A DNA stretch of 46,136 nt from Oppiella nova (lineage: Eukaryota; Arthropoda; Arachnida; Sarcoptiformes; Oppiidae): the NCBI GenBank assembly GCA_905397405.1, contig CAJPVJ010000072.1:1-46136 (forward strand), in the 5' to 3' direction. Below are positions 23,743-37,200 of this stretch, piece by piece (positions within the stretch are counted from its first letter, which is position 1; the number at the start of each line of letters is the position of its first letter). A program made the translations under genes and the position numbers. A model generated the notes under the pieces. It was not told the DNA's origin, did not search any database, and worked only from the letters and a program-made list of their open reading frames with translations.

Positions 23743-24334
23743 CCCTTTAAAAGGCTTACAGTTAGACATCATTTTGAGGACAATTAGTCTGAATAATGAA
23801 ACACACAATGAGTTTAAAACTAATTCGTTTATTATAGAGTAATACTTTGCTTTCAAATCAGTATTATAACAGTTGATAACTTTTGTAACATAAAACTAAA
23901 CTTAAATATAATCCAATTAACAGGTTTATAAATTAAAAGCAATTTAACAATTCATTATAAAATAAGTTTAGTGGCAATTAAATATACAATTAATGATAAT
24001 TAACATAACATCCAATTGTGGCTCAAATTTCTTACAAATTGATCTAAAAGTTTGGCTGAAATTAGTTAAAATGTCACCAAAATTTGCAACTCATATGATA
24101 TAAAAGGCTAAAAACTGAAAACAATTTACTTTTTTTAAGAGAAAATGAAATTATAAAAACAGAACAATTCATTTAAAAGTTTCCTAGATATTACAATATA
24201 TTCAATTGATTTGTGGTTAAAATATTTGAAACAAAAATCTGCCAAAAATAGCAATGATTTGTTGTACCGGTAATTAAAATAAGTGTTGTTATTGTGGAAC
24301 GTGTTTTAAATTGAAGTCACTTTAAAACATTACT

Positions 24335-24340
24335 TTTATT
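24335..24340 (-). terminator. Candidate poly(A) signal of the USP2-like gene
   Basis: AATAAA on the minus strand about 105 nt past the TAA stop at 24448-24446, a normal distance for a short 3' UTR. In DNA this AT-rich the hexamer can also occur by chance. Confidence 0.45.
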
Positions 24341-24445
24341 AGTATTCGTTGCAATCGTTTTTTAATTATTATTAAGAATATATTATAATTTAATAATTAG
24401 ATTAGTCTTAGTATTGGTTTGTATGAGTGTTTGTGTGACCAGTGC

Positions 24446-27400
24446 TTAAAGTCTTGATGAATAAGACGACGAATTGTGATAAAAGAGTACATAAGCGTCG
24501 GTCAGTTTAGTGGGATTGAAAGTGTCCGACACGTCCTTCACTCTATGCGTTCACATATTAAATACCAATTAATAACACAATTTCAATGACAATCACACCT
24601 ACCTCTCATCATTCAAATGAAACCACTTGTTATCGTATTGACAGTACGCAGTGTAGTGGCCACTGCGCGATGAGTATCCGTGATGGCAGACACAGGCGTA
24701 CAAGTGGTATGTCTTGCCATCGATAGTGATGTTCGCATTCACACTAATGTCTTGACTCGAGAGCTTGAAGCCATCGTTTGCGAACTTTTTCAGATCTGCA
24801 CCAAACGATTGAAAATACAAATTGTTAGCAATAAATGATTGTAAACATTGGTCACACGACATACGAAGGATTAAGATTTGAGGCGATCTTTGAATAGTCA
24901 ATCTCTTGGTTGACCTCCGATGGCATTTACAACGCGAACAAAACTGCAAAAATGGTATTAATATGAGTTCAAAGTTTCAAAGTCCAATTGTGGTGACAAA
25001 CCGGTTGTTCCGGCGGCAGGTCATGAAGAACTCGGCATTTAAGAAGCTAATCTAGAAGCTATAGTGTAGCTCAGGACATTAGGTATCTTTACTGTCAGTC
25101 ATGCTTACGTGAGTATAAATCACAATAAGAATCCATAAAGTTATAAAATAAAGATCTTGTGATAATATTTCACAAGACTGTAGTCATTATGATTTACATA
25201 AAGTTATAAATCGGCTGAGAGTAAAGTTATTCTTAACCGTAAAATGAGTTATAAATATCATATAAATAGTTGATTATTTAGTTATTCTCTATAAATGTGT
25301 TAATATTTGAGAGGCGTATGAGAATTGTTCACACGTTTATCATTACTGTTACAGCAATTCAAATAATATATTGTACTGTATTATAATTAATTGTTAATTA
25401 CACCATAAATAAATTCAAGAATTTGATTATTCATCATCATTGTGAATTATTGTAACATAAATGGTAAAAATGAATAATTTCTATCGTTTCCCAGGCATTC
25501 ATTATTATAGAAAGAATTCATTGATTCAAAAGAATACAAGTTATGAATTGATATTATTTTCACATATTTCGCAACAACTAAAATTATCTTGATAACCTGT
25601 TTAATGTCTAATTTTAAGTCATAAATGATCAACATTAATGGTTTTGTATCTATCAATATAATTATAGATTGTACAGTATTTGTAATTAGTATGCTTTGAT
25701 AGATAAGAGAATTCCTTTAAAAACAAAAGTATGGTATAATTTATATAACATAAAACTGATTAGGGTACTATACTGTATTACGGTATATGTGAGATCTCAT
25801 AAGTGATTTGAACACTAGTACAACACTATAATAGCGTAATGGATAGTAATGGACAGCAAACCCGTACCGAGAGACAGGTAGTGAGAGGTCGAAGAATGGA
25901 TCCCAACAACTGCTGGTGTTATGACATTCGGTGCACTTAATGACTGATGAGAACTGTCCCACAAATAAGTCAATGAGACGCGAGTCGTCTATAACTCCTT
26001 TATATTGATTCCACGCCTCTTGTGATGTATTTGCTGTGCATTTCATAATAATATCAATTAATGGTATATTGTTTACAATTATTAAAACTCACGTTCAATG
26101 AGCTTAGTCTTTGGTCTCTTTTTTGCTTTGTTCACCTCATCGTGTAATCCGTTAATCAGATATCTCAAGAACTCTTGAGCATCGTGTTGACTGTGGTTTT
26201 AAATGAAATTATACTTGTTAACAATTGTATTTATGTTAACTAAATTAAGATTTCATTACTCATATCCTCTGAATTTTGGCTGATAGCTGATAAACATTTG
26301 TCTGAATGATGAGGGATTAACATAACCAGTCCGAGCATTAGCTGACATTTCTTTGAATAGACGGCACAAACCTATTGACCGAAAGCCGTATTAATTGCTA
26401 TTCAATAACAATGTATGTGAAGACAATCTCTGACCAGAAAACAGTGTTCCTCCTGAAGACTCGTAGCCATTAGTAATGTAATCTCTTAAACTCTTAGTGG
26501 CAAAAAGTGCTTGGAGTACCGAGTTCATATAACATGTATTGCCTAAATTAGTTAAACCGGCCACTGGTGTAGATATCTGTGTGCGGGTAAAATGAAATAT
26601 AACTTTATTATAGTTATTATAAACAGATAATAAAAAAACATTACTCAAATTCTTTAAATTACTTCTCCAATTACTATAAGTCAGATAATTTTCACGTAAA
26701 TTTATCTTTGGCTTACAAAATCACGAGGATTTTTACTATTTTATAACATTTATGACATAATTTAAAATAAGACTGGTAGTATTGTTGATAAAACTGTATT
26801 ATATATTTCTGTAATAACTTAATAACCGAAAAATTCCATTACATCAGTACAGTGCCAATATAATTATCATATGAATAATAACACACTTACAATACTGTAT
26901 TCAGTGTTATAAAAAACTAATAATAAATTAGTTTTTTGTTTGTATTCAGTCTTAGTGTGAGATTATATAAAGAAATGGAAAATACAAAGAATTGACGCAT
27001 AAAAACACATTTTGCGTAAAAACTTAAAATACAGTGTTTGTTATTATTAAATACAGTATAAAAATTAATGGTTTTCTCAAATAAGTGAAGATAACACTAG
27101 TATTTAAGACTATATGAGTTGCCAAAAGAGGTTAAAATTACTTTATTTAAATTCGAAATTCAACTCCAATTAAAATCGGTTTTTATTTTTGTACGTTCAA
27201 ACAACACAACGTATGTCTCGATATTTTTAGATACATATTATTTGTGTTAAACACGGTTTTAACTTCATGAGTTCACTTGTGAACTTCAAGTGAAACACAA
27301 AAGAAGATAATAAAAATATGGTCTCAAAAGTGTAAACCTTGAGTTCACTATAGGATGAAAACAAGAGTAAACAAAAATAAAGCCAATCTTGAAACTACTA

Positions 27401-29923
27401 TTTGTCGCAATCGACTGACTGTTCAGAATTAGGTTGACTTTCATCTCGAAAACTACAAAATCATTCACTTTTTTGGTTGAGATTCACAAATGATTTGTCG
27501 TAAGAATTTGGGTCAATAATATTAGCAAATAATTAGTTAATTGTCTAAATATAGAGCAGTAGTGTATCAAAACTAATTGATTTCTAATAAAGAAATTAAT
27601 CAGTTTTTTATAACAAACTTATGTACTCTTCAGATAAGTATTAGTCAACTGAACCATCAATTCAAGGATAGGAAGGATAAAGGTTTTAATGTATCACTCA
27701 ATACTCATTTCAATCACTCGTACTATTCTGCGAACCAATGGATTCATTGATGCAAAAAATAAAATTAAATGGTTTAATGAAACATCATTGGATATAATGG
27801 ATACTGTATAAACAAATTCTGTATCAATATTATAATACAATTTTGCATTAAAAATCTTAATAATGACATAATTTAAAGCAAACAAACTCTAAATAAACTA
27901 TCAAGAATAATTTATAGAATATTATTTTTTTATAATCTCAATGACAACTAAACAATGCTTTAATAGCTATTATGTATTTCTAAATGGTATATACCTTGGA
28001 GGGGATGTCTGGTTCCGTGTAGTCCAGACTCGATCGCCTTTGATTATAACGGGTGAGTGTGACCGATGAGGGCGACGATGAAAGTCCTGTCAGGAAAATA
28101 GGTGTTAAAATCATGTCCACTAACACTTGCGATAAAGATCCGAGACTTTATTAACGGTTATTCTCAAGTAATGTTGGGTCGACTTTATTGTTACTAATGT
28201 TAGACAAATGAGGAAAACATATATTGACGTCTATTTAGCCAAAAACAATGGAAAAGTAATATCGGATGATAAGTTTAAGTCAAATGGATTTTCCTCATTG
28301 CAAAAGCCATTTGCGTACAATTTTCGTATAATATACTGTATTTTATATAATTTCTTTAATTCAACTACTAATTCGTATCAAAAGAGTTTTATTATCTAAA
28401 AAAGTTTTATTTTTATCAAATGATTTGTGGATCGAATCCATACCACTATATTGGGCTGATATGCAATCACAAGATGTGTTATATTTAATAAATATTGTTT
28501 TCAATCTAATCTAAAGTCCATGTACTGTATTGTAGCACAAAAATGACTTTTATTTTCTAAATATTCTCAAAATTGAATGTAAATTCACATAAATAGGAAT
28601 CGGGTTTTTGAGAGCAATTATCTATTTACGGGTTTTGTGTTTATTTAAAAATAAGTGAATCATTTATAACTTTAGCCATAAATTTAAAGGTATTTATTTA
28701 ACCATAAAACCGACCCTTTCTTAAACTAAATGATAAATAAATCTAATTATATTCAGCAAAAATTATAATGACAAACACAATTGAATATAACTTATTCATA
28801 AACTCAGCTGTAATATCAAATTCACTATACTGTACAGTACTGTACTATGCATTCATTTAAAATTCAGTATAACATTCAATTTGACACTAATATTTAGGTT
28901 AAGTTAAGAAATTTGAATAAATACTTCTCTAATTTAATAGAAAATAAGTCTAAACATTTTCCAAGTTGTTATAATCAATATAAAAATTTTTATTAAAACA
29001 CAAATTTTATTTATATTCAAATTACTGTATAACTTTGGCATTGTATTCAACAATACAACCATAAAGTCATTGATAATTATTATTTTTATTAATAAGTTTG
29101 TAGGAATCAAAGTTGTCATATAAGTTGTATTTGATAACTTCGATAAACACTTAAATCACTTAATGATTGACACATTAAGTGAATAATGTATTGTAAATGA
29201 AAGCACTGTACAGTACTGTATGTATAGTATGGCTATTCCTGTTTTGCTGTCTCTGATATCAAGTACAATATGAAATTAGTTTCTATCAAACAAATTACTG
29301 CAATTATCTAAATATTGTACAATTATAATATAGTTTAATATCAATTGAGTCAATCATTAATATAACACCAATTATACTTAATTACTAGCTTTAGTCTCAA
29401 CATGGACTATAAATAACTAATTAAATTATATGTAGGATACTGTATATTTAAACATCAATGAATAACCCAGGAAAATAATTATTTTAAAATTAATTACCTA
29501 TTAAATAAATTAAAGTTTTAAAAAAATATTAATCAAAACTGTAAAACCTTTAAGTGTGAAAAACTAAACGGTAGACACCGTAATAAATAAATGAGATGAG
29601 GATTTAGGGAAAACAGATAACTCACCCGAAATACCAGTCGAATAGCGACTCGAACTATAAGTTGAGGTATTGGTTGAGAGCAGACTGGAGGGTGACTTAT
29701 ACGATGTGGACGTCGAGTGAGTGCTTAAATAGTTTGAGGGCCGGTATGCCGTCAGGTCGTAAGAGGATCTACTCTTGACTGAGGAAAGACTCTTTTGACT
29801 GAGACTTGAGGCCGAATACGGTCGGAGCGACGAGAAGGTAGAGCTGGTGGACGACCCATTGCGTGATAGCGACGAGTTGGAGGGGTAGCCCGAGTAGTAT
29901 GTGGTGGTCGACAGCACTGGCAT
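24446..29923 (-). CDS. USP2: USP2-like ubiquitin carboxyl-terminal hydrolase
   Basis: Cysteine protease (peptidase C19) that removes ubiquitin from proteins. Exons in coding order: 29923-29626 (ATG at 29923, a better start than the TTG 15 nt upstream), 28086-27995, 26576-26435, 26371-26260, 26190-26093, 26033-25862 (donor alternatively at 25868), 25046-25002, 24943-24865, 24795-24603, 24542-24446. The first 130 residues are a Ser/Tyr/Thr-rich, probably disordered arm. The catalytic core follows: Cys box GLTNLGNTCYMNS, YDQHDAQEFLRYL, IDLFVGQF, zinc ligands KCTEC and CSRC, ILILHLKKF, His box SGHYTAYC, WFHLNDE, and the end DAYVLFYHN. Catalytic Cys, His and Asp/Asn and all four zinc Cys are present; the usual QQ pair reads QH. 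About 8-10 residues expected between LSLPVSRYG and LLKCRVL are not accounted for, so a microexon probably lies in 25047-25861. Assignment to USP2 rather than a close relative such as USP8 or USP21 is likely, not certain. Confidence 0.93.
28829..28844. repeat. 16-nt motif ACTGTACAGTACTGTA, first copy
   Basis: Contains the self-complementary ACTGTACAGT. An identical 16-mer lies at 29205-29220 in the same USP2-like intron. Related TACTGTA/TACAGTA words are frequent across about 25.7-30.2 kb. Confidence 0.6.
29205..29220. repeat. 16-nt motif ACTGTACAGTACTGTA, second copy
   Basis: Exact match to 28829-28844, 376 nt away; the flanking sequence is not shared. Confidence 0.6.
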
Positions 29924-29967
29924 TGTTCTGGCGATCAATCGATTAATTAGTTGTGGCCTTCAATTGT
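29924..29967 (-). other. 5' UTR part of USP2-like exon with upstream splice acceptor
   Basis: Just upstream of the ATG at 29923 the minus strand reads TTATTTGCAG, a good acceptor, with the exon beginning at 29967. The first coding exon therefore seems to be spliced to one or more upstream non-coding exons. Confidence 0.5.
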
Positions 29968-30370
29968 CTGCAAATAACCAATGAATACAACATTTATTAT
30001 GAATTGCATACAAACGGACTATGAATTGATTTTTATACATATATTAATCAATTATTACTCCCTTTCATTACGAGATAATTATATTAATTTCTATAAAATC
30101 CGATACATTTAATTGGCGCACAAATGTGACCAAAAAATATTCAATAAAATGTATACAGTACACACAATTTATATAAATAGCAGAAATGCTAAAAACAAGA
30201 CATTATTATCCAGTTATTACAACAAAACCTCATTTCAAATAAAACTATAAAAATTGTTCAAAAAAGATCCCAATGACTGGCATATCATGTCTATAATAAT
30301 AGGCCACTCATTAATTGTGAAAACTTTTAATTAATAAATATGACAAAAATATATTTATATAAATTGTGTT

Positions 30371-31260
30371 TGAAATGAATTGCATAATGTTTTAAGTTTT
30401 ATGATATTTATCAACAAAACAGAAATATTTAGCAAAAATTAATATATTCCGAAGTTTTAATTTCATTTTCATAGGTTTTGTAAAATTTTTTAACGTTTAA
30501 AAATTGATAAACCGAAGCCAAATATTATAATATTATTATTATTACTTTAATTATATTATCATAAATAGCTGTTTAAATACTGTGTAATATACATAGACTC
30601 TATGTCATAGAGTAATATTCAATGGAAAAGTGTTTAAAAATATGGTTTCAATTTATAGCACATTATCTGTAAGAAGTGTAATAGTAGGACAGAAAAACAG
30701 TAAATGAAATGAATTGCATAATGTTTTAAGTTTTATGATATTTATCAACAAAACAGAAATATTTAGCAAAAATTAATATATTCCGAAGTTTTAATTTCAT
30801 TTTCATAGGTTTTGTAAAATCTTTTAACGTTTAAAAATTGATAAACCGAAGCCAAATATTATATGATATAAAATTTTATATTATAAAATAACACTTGATA
30901 TTAATAGGTGTACAGAAAGTTTAAAAGCAAAAATATTCACAGATATCAGAGAAGACGTAATAATAAAAATATTTTTTACCACAAATGAGACATTTGTGTA
31001 GTCCTTACGGTACCATACAATACATGTTATCTCAATTAAACAGTTAAAGTGATATAAATATACGACAAAAATAATAATCATAATACAATATTATTATTAT
31101 TACTTTAATTATATTATCATAAATAGCTGTTTAAATACTGTGTAATATACATAGACTCTATGTCATAGAGTAATATTCAATGGAAAAGTGTTTAAAAATA
31201 TGGTTTCAATTTATAACACATTATCTGTAAGTGTAATAGTAGGACAGAAAAACAGTAAAT
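30371..31260. repeat. Tandem duplication with a ~222-nt insertion in the second copy
   Basis: Copy 1 is 30371-30704. Copy 2 starts at 30705, follows copy 1 to about 30863, is broken by about 222 nt of unrelated sequence (about 30864-31085), then resumes to 31260. Copy 2 also lacks a few bases near AAGAAGTG. The inserted piece has no clear terminal inverted repeats or target-site duplication and no recognised coding frame. The whole lies upstream of the USP2-like coding start, possibly in an intron of its 5' UTR. Confidence 0.88.
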
Positions 31261-33187
31261 AAAGTGGGCTCTTATCTCACAGCAAACTTCAATTGAATAC
31301 TACATGCGATAAGAAATCACTTTAAAATAAAATTCAAATAATACTGCCATCGATGACAAGACTTCTAACAAAAGTGTTTGCAATGGATTCACGTAATGAC
31401 GATAAAAAAAATGAAAAACTCAAATACACACCAACTCATGAGACAAATATATAATGGTACAGTATTTGTTGAAATATTGCTCAAAACCAGTAACATATTG
31501 ATTGGATAACCAGATACTTTAAACATTAAATTCTTAGACTCAATTGTTCCCAATATTTGAAAGTACTTTAAAACCACTATACTTTCAATTGAATGCTATT
31601 TATATAACAATTTGTTTGATTATTTGAAGACTAAGTTTTCCTTTACTTTAAAATTTATTATTTCTATGCAGATTAGATATAAAAATAATTATTTTGTTTC
31701 CTTATATACATTTTATACAAAACAATTAATATATAATTTTGTAATTTTTAAAATCAAAGTTCAAACAATAATTGTCACAATTCCGAGATTTATTGTGTAT
31801 TTAAGTAAACAAATGTACCATTTATTCAAACATTTTTGATTGTATCTGTTTGTTTAAACTCGTATAAACTCCCATTTAATTGTAGTCCAATTCATAAAAT
31901 AGTCAAATAAAATACATTTAATTTGTAGTGAAAAACACGTTACAACTAAAAAACAGTTATTCTCTTCAGTAACCAAACAGTGATTAAATAAATTCTCTTC
32001 ACATGTATTGATAACTAATACTCTATTATCAAAATATTTGTGTAATTAATGCAATGATAGATTTGAAACAATAATTATATGGAGGTATCTATAAGTGATT
32101 TAATATGTAAAAGTATTTAATGACTGTTACTGCGATAGACTCCATATTTACTAGTCTTTAAAGTGTTTCTCAAAATATTTTAAAAGTCAAATCACTGTTT
32201 GAGACGAATATATTACTAACACATAAGAAATTAAAAAAGATTTCACATCAATATAAATATAATTCATATAATTTTATACATCATTTGATTTCACAACAAC
32301 TCCTCTGATCCGACGATCTGTGAGACGATGTTATGAAAGCATTAAATATTTAAATTTAGTTGCCATTAATAAATGCCTACATTTCTGTCAAAACTTAATT
32401 AATAAGTAATAAAGTAGTATTTCAAAAACTAATAAAAAAGACATATAATGATGTAAAAAATATATCAAAACTAAATCCAAGTTCACATTAAATGGCAAAA
32501 AATGTACACAATTTATAGATTTTAATCAAATGAGTGTTTAAGTACACAGTTTATCGCATAAAATAAACTTAAGGTTTTTAAAGCTTTTTAAATTAATAAA
32601 AACATTACTGTATAACTCTTTGAAACATTTTTAAAAAGCCTTAATATGTAAGAGTTGGGCAAAATTCTTGTATATTAAGTAATGGCATTTATATAATATT
32701 TGTGAAACAATAATAAATAATTCATTAAAACATTAGTAGGAAAACCAGTTTCTGGTCTCTAATTAAATGTATGAACACATGAATCCAGCAAATTATTGCC
32801 ACAAAAAAATAACCAAAAATTCCGGCAAACGATTAGTATGTGAATAAGTATTGAGAAAATATTTTGGTTTTTAATAAATCAGTTTTCTAGGGGTTTTGAG
32901 TCTAAACTTTAGACACAAAAACGGGTTAACAATTCATTAAATAGTTTTCAAATCAAATTCTTTGCATATTTTCAGCGCTTATAGTCCTCTGAGAGGCGAT
33001 AAAAATAATCAAATTTCTCACAAATAGTTTGTAACCAAAAAATGTTAAAAATAACCACAAATTGAGTGAAAAAAAAGTTGAGTAACATTTTGCTGACAAT
33101 TATTTGCTCTAAAATCTAATCACAAGTATTTATTTAATAATACCTTTTATGCCGAGTAAACGTATGTTGAAAACAATGATAATTTAC
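31261..33187. other. No supportable gene
   Basis: AT-rich stretch upstream of the USP2-like coding exons. Open frames at 31389-31577 (minus) and 31612-31839 (plus) are Ile/Phe/Tyr-rich low complexity without known motifs. Confidence 0.5.
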
Positions 33188-33315
33188 AAATCCATGGCAT
33201 TCACAACCACTTCAGTGAACACTAAGTCTCCAAGAAGTAGTGAATCCAATGAATCCAACCACACATCCAATGGTCTACTCTCTCGTCCCCTCCACTCAAC
33301 TCTTCAGCGGTTTAT
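33188..33315 (-). other. Candidate 5' UTR exon of the USP2-like gene
   Basis: The minus strand shows TTTTAG before 33315 and a GTAAATT donor after 33188, framing 128 nt that are GC-richer than their flanks. It contains short ATG frames that would end soon after splicing to 29967, as upstream ORFs do. It lies between the GA-rich island at 33.8 kb and the first coding exon. This is inferred from position and splice signals only. Confidence 0.3.
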
Positions 33316-33779
33316 CTAAAATACAATAAATTTAATATTATTTTAATTATTATACAAATTGTAGTTTACATGCATTTCATAACTACTGTCATATGATTGA
33401 CATATTTAGCAATGAATATACAGTTAATCAGATTTGATGTCTAATACAGTGTTTGGTATGAAATGTAAGTCAATAGAAAACAACGGTTTGTTTGGATGTT
33501 TGCGTTCAAAGCCAATGACAATACCGTGTATTATATGTTATATTAATATTTGTTTCATTCATTCATACAAACCTAATGTCAATAATAGTGAAAACAATAT
33601 ATAAATAACAATATATTACCGATTGATTGAATGGATTGATTCACTCATCAATGGATAATCGGCTTTGAGTTGAATCACAAACTAATGCCTCAAATGTTCA
33701 CTCATTTTCGCGTCAATCATATCTGCGATCAAACCATTCAAATGAATACACAATTAATTTTCACACAAATGATTGCAAC

Positions 33780-34110
33780 GATTGAAGGTTTAGTTGTATT
33801 GAGACACTCGTAGAGAGAGACACCGAGAGAGAGAGGGGGAGAGAGAGAGAGAGAGAGTGACTGTAATGAGAGAGAGTGAGAGAGCGTGTGATCATTGGTT
33901 GCAATGCATGTGAATCTCAATCAATCTGTATATGGCTTTGGATGGCATTCAGTGTCTTTCAATGCGACAAAACAGCACAACCGCGCGTGCGCTCAACACA
34001 CACATCTCTGTCCCCATCCCTGTCCCTCGCATTCACATACATTCACATACATCGTGTACTTATGGAAAGGCATCACTTTATGGCACGGATCCCATCCCAC
34101 GACTAACTCA
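33780..34110. promoter_or_regulatory. GA-rich, CpG-containing island, candidate USP2-like promoter
   Basis: It starts with about 70 nt of GAGAG tracts (33811-33884), the sequence bound by GAGA-type factors, followed by a G+C-richer segment with CGCGCGTGCGCT (33982-33993), an NRF1/Ewg-like site matching all but the last base. Several short frames overlap here in all directions and look like by-products of base composition. Position fits a promoter firing on the minus strand towards the USP2-like gene 3.8 kb away. Confidence 0.4.
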
Positions 34111-34225
34111 CAAATATTTCTCATTGCTTTCATAACACTCTCATTTCGACCCATTATTTCGTAATCTATTATACAATACATTTGATTAGCATTTTGTCAC
34201 TTAATATATACTGTCTCTCCTTTTT

Positions 34226-34249
34226 GAGAGAGAGAGAGAGAGAGAGAGC
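34226..34249. repeat. (GA)n microsatellite
   Basis: About 12 GA units, the second GA tract within 450 nt of the 33.8 kb island. Confidence 0.95.
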
Positions 34250-37200
34250 TTTATTGGAGATGTGATGAAATATTAGTTTTACTGTATTAAGAATTGCCAT
34301 AAATTGATGGAAAAGTTAGGTTGAAAAATAAGCACAACTTTTATTCATTACTAAATAACTTTAATATATTCATAACTGTGTATTACTGTATTACAGATAA
34401 TTATTCAGTTCATAAGGTATAGTGTTATGCAATCTCTTTAATAGCATTGACAGTCAATAGATGTCCGACCAGTCACTGCAGTCATAGTCTAATATTGACT
34501 TCAATACTCCAATCATTTGCTTATTTATTTATTCTAAATGTGTTCCCTTGCTTCATTTACTAAATCTACCTAGCTTATTGTCAATATAATTAATAAAGTT
34601 CTAAATAGAGAACCAAACTCATCATGGCAAATACTCTTATGACAAATATGATCATGGTACTTTTACCCTAGCCACTGTGACTCGATAAAGTATTTAAGCA
34701 AGTTAATTGTAAACCACGATAATATTATAATTGGTAAAATATAAAGTTGCTCTAAATTATCAATACAATGAACAAGGGCATCTTTACATTGAGAGTTCTT
34801 TATCTAAAAATTAATTTCTCATTCATTTGACTCATTGAGAAACACGAGATAACTTTTGGCTGTAACAGTGATAGACTAGGAGTAAACTCGATCATTAAAC
34901 CATTGCTAATAAATCTTAAAATGATTTGTAAATCGATTGTCCACTAAATAAATACAAAACCTACTCTTTGTAATAATTTTTCATATAATGTACTGTATGA
35001 ATCAGTATTTGAACCCTTAAATAGATTTAAATGAGTGCTAAATACTCGCAATACCTCCCGAGTTGTGCAGGGTAAAGCTCCCCCAAAGTGGAGGAGCAAT
35101 TTAAAAATTACTCTCAATAGTAAGTAAAACTAAATAAAATTGTTTACAATTTATATCATTTGTGGCAAATATATTTTTAATTTTATTTTTTAACATGCAC
35201 CAATACCAAATATTCCAATCAATACATCCAATGATTGATTTTAACATAGTCATTAATCTAGGTTACAATTACACAGGTTACAATTAATCTAGAAAATATA
35301 TTATTTATTTTGTATACAATTTCTCCATTTAAAAAATTAATATAGATTGGTAAATATTCAAATCATAATATAGAAATAGAAAACCAAATACATAAATACA
35401 AAATTTTCAATATATTAAATTTAAATAATTGAAAAATAAGTAATTATTTAATCCTTGTATTAAATGTCACCAGTGTCTCTTTATAATTTAAATTCTTTGT
35501 TTTAGTTATGTAAGTATTCATGGCATATAATGGGTTTTTTTTGTGCTGGGTTGCATAATGTAGACAAATAAATCAAAAGAACTTTTTAATTTAATTGTAG
35601 TAATTTATTAATTCAAGTATTTGACAAAAGTAATTAATATGTAACTAATGATTGGTTTTTCACAAATATATAGAATCTAAACATTTGGTGTTGGAGTGAA
35701 TGTTGTAATTACAGACAATTCTTATTCCTTACAGAATATACTATTGGTTTCGGGAATTTTTGTATTTGTCAGACAAACTGTTTATAAGAATTAACTATTT
35801 ATAAGCATTTATTTAGGAATTAATATTCAAGTCTCGAACTTATAGAGAAACAGTTAACAAGGACCTCCTATACATATGAGGGTTATATTCTCTTTGTTTT
35901 GTGAAACACCTGACAGTCCCGGACTTTCTAATAAGTAATGGATTTTCATATAATGAGTAAATTATATTTAGACCAATATTTTTACTGTTTAACACATTAA
36001 TGCTTATATTGAATACTGCTCGTATGAAATGATTGGTTTATAGTAGCTGTCAGAGCCCAGGGATTGTATCCCTGAAAAATTAAATTATAATTTTCGTATA
36101 ACTTTTTTGTTAAGAGTGCCCATAATTGAAGTCAATTTGAGAACCTATTGCTTTAGAAAAAACAATAATTGAGTCAAAATTTAAACCTATATTCAATTGA
36201 TTATTAGAGAAATCTGTTTTAAGTCTTTTCATTAAATCTAAAAGTTTTTGTTTTTAAATCAATGAGTTTTTAGTTGGTTAAATGTGTTTGTTTAAGTGAA
36301 ACTCCAGTTTACTATCTATAAAATATAAACAATAAATGAGTTTAATTTGGTCACAAATAATTAACTAAGATTTTACTGTAACTGTAAATCTAAAAATATC
36401 TATAGAAAGGTCTCAATGATAAATGAATTAGTGGTTAAAAATATTTTGAAAATTAATTTCAATGACTCGGGTGTTTAGAAAACCAAATACACATAGTAAA
36501 GTTATTAGATTATAGACATTGAGATATTAATGTACTGTATAGTTATGAATATAATATCGACATTTCATATGCTAAACAAATGGCAACAATTTTATAAAGT
36601 CTAGTGAATGTTGAAAAAGTGTTGGCTTTTTATCTGTGGTTTCGATTTGGATGGTATAATAAGACAATAAACATCCATCAGATGCAATACCTTTTGACAG
36701 TTATGGCATCGGGTGTTCATTGCATTCAATGCGATGGGAGTCTAGTGTAGGAGCGCTCGGAAAGAGCACTTAGTCGTGGAAATCCGTTCTCTGCTATGCA
36801 TTGGCTTTACTAACAGATAAGCACTGAATCCGTATTATTTACTCGACTCTAATGTTATTTTTTCAGTACTTACTGCTCATAGACTTAAGAGTCGATAGAA
36901 ATATAGAAATACGTGACATAACACTCTCAGCACTTGTTTAATGCATTCCTTGACTCGCAAACTGATCGCAAAACCAATAATTGAATCCAAATTATTATTA
37001 TTATTCTGTATAGAAATTTAATTTATAAATACAATAAAAACGAAAAATATCATTTCATATAAATGTCTCATTTCCTCCAAATTTGTAATACTCTATCAAA
37101 TACTCAATTAATTAATTTAAAATTCATTTCATAATAATGTCATTAACGTTGAAGGACTCGATTTTAAATTTATGTCAAGTTTTCTTTAATTTTAAATAAT

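Noticed and set aside
28428-28445. GATCGAATCC, resembling a tRNA T-loop
   Set aside because: No acceptor stem, anticodon arm or D-arm can be drawn around it.
33876-34181. Overlapping plus- and minus-strand frames in the 33.8-34.1 kb island
   Set aside because: Several frames are open at once because of GA/CA-rich composition; none has a domain. A promoter island explains the region better.
35040-35110. G+C-rich hairpin followed by an AATTTAAAAATT tract, considered as a small nuclear RNA
   Set aside because: The sequence does not match U1, U2, U4, U5, U6, U11 or U12 features, and the tract is not a proper Sm site.
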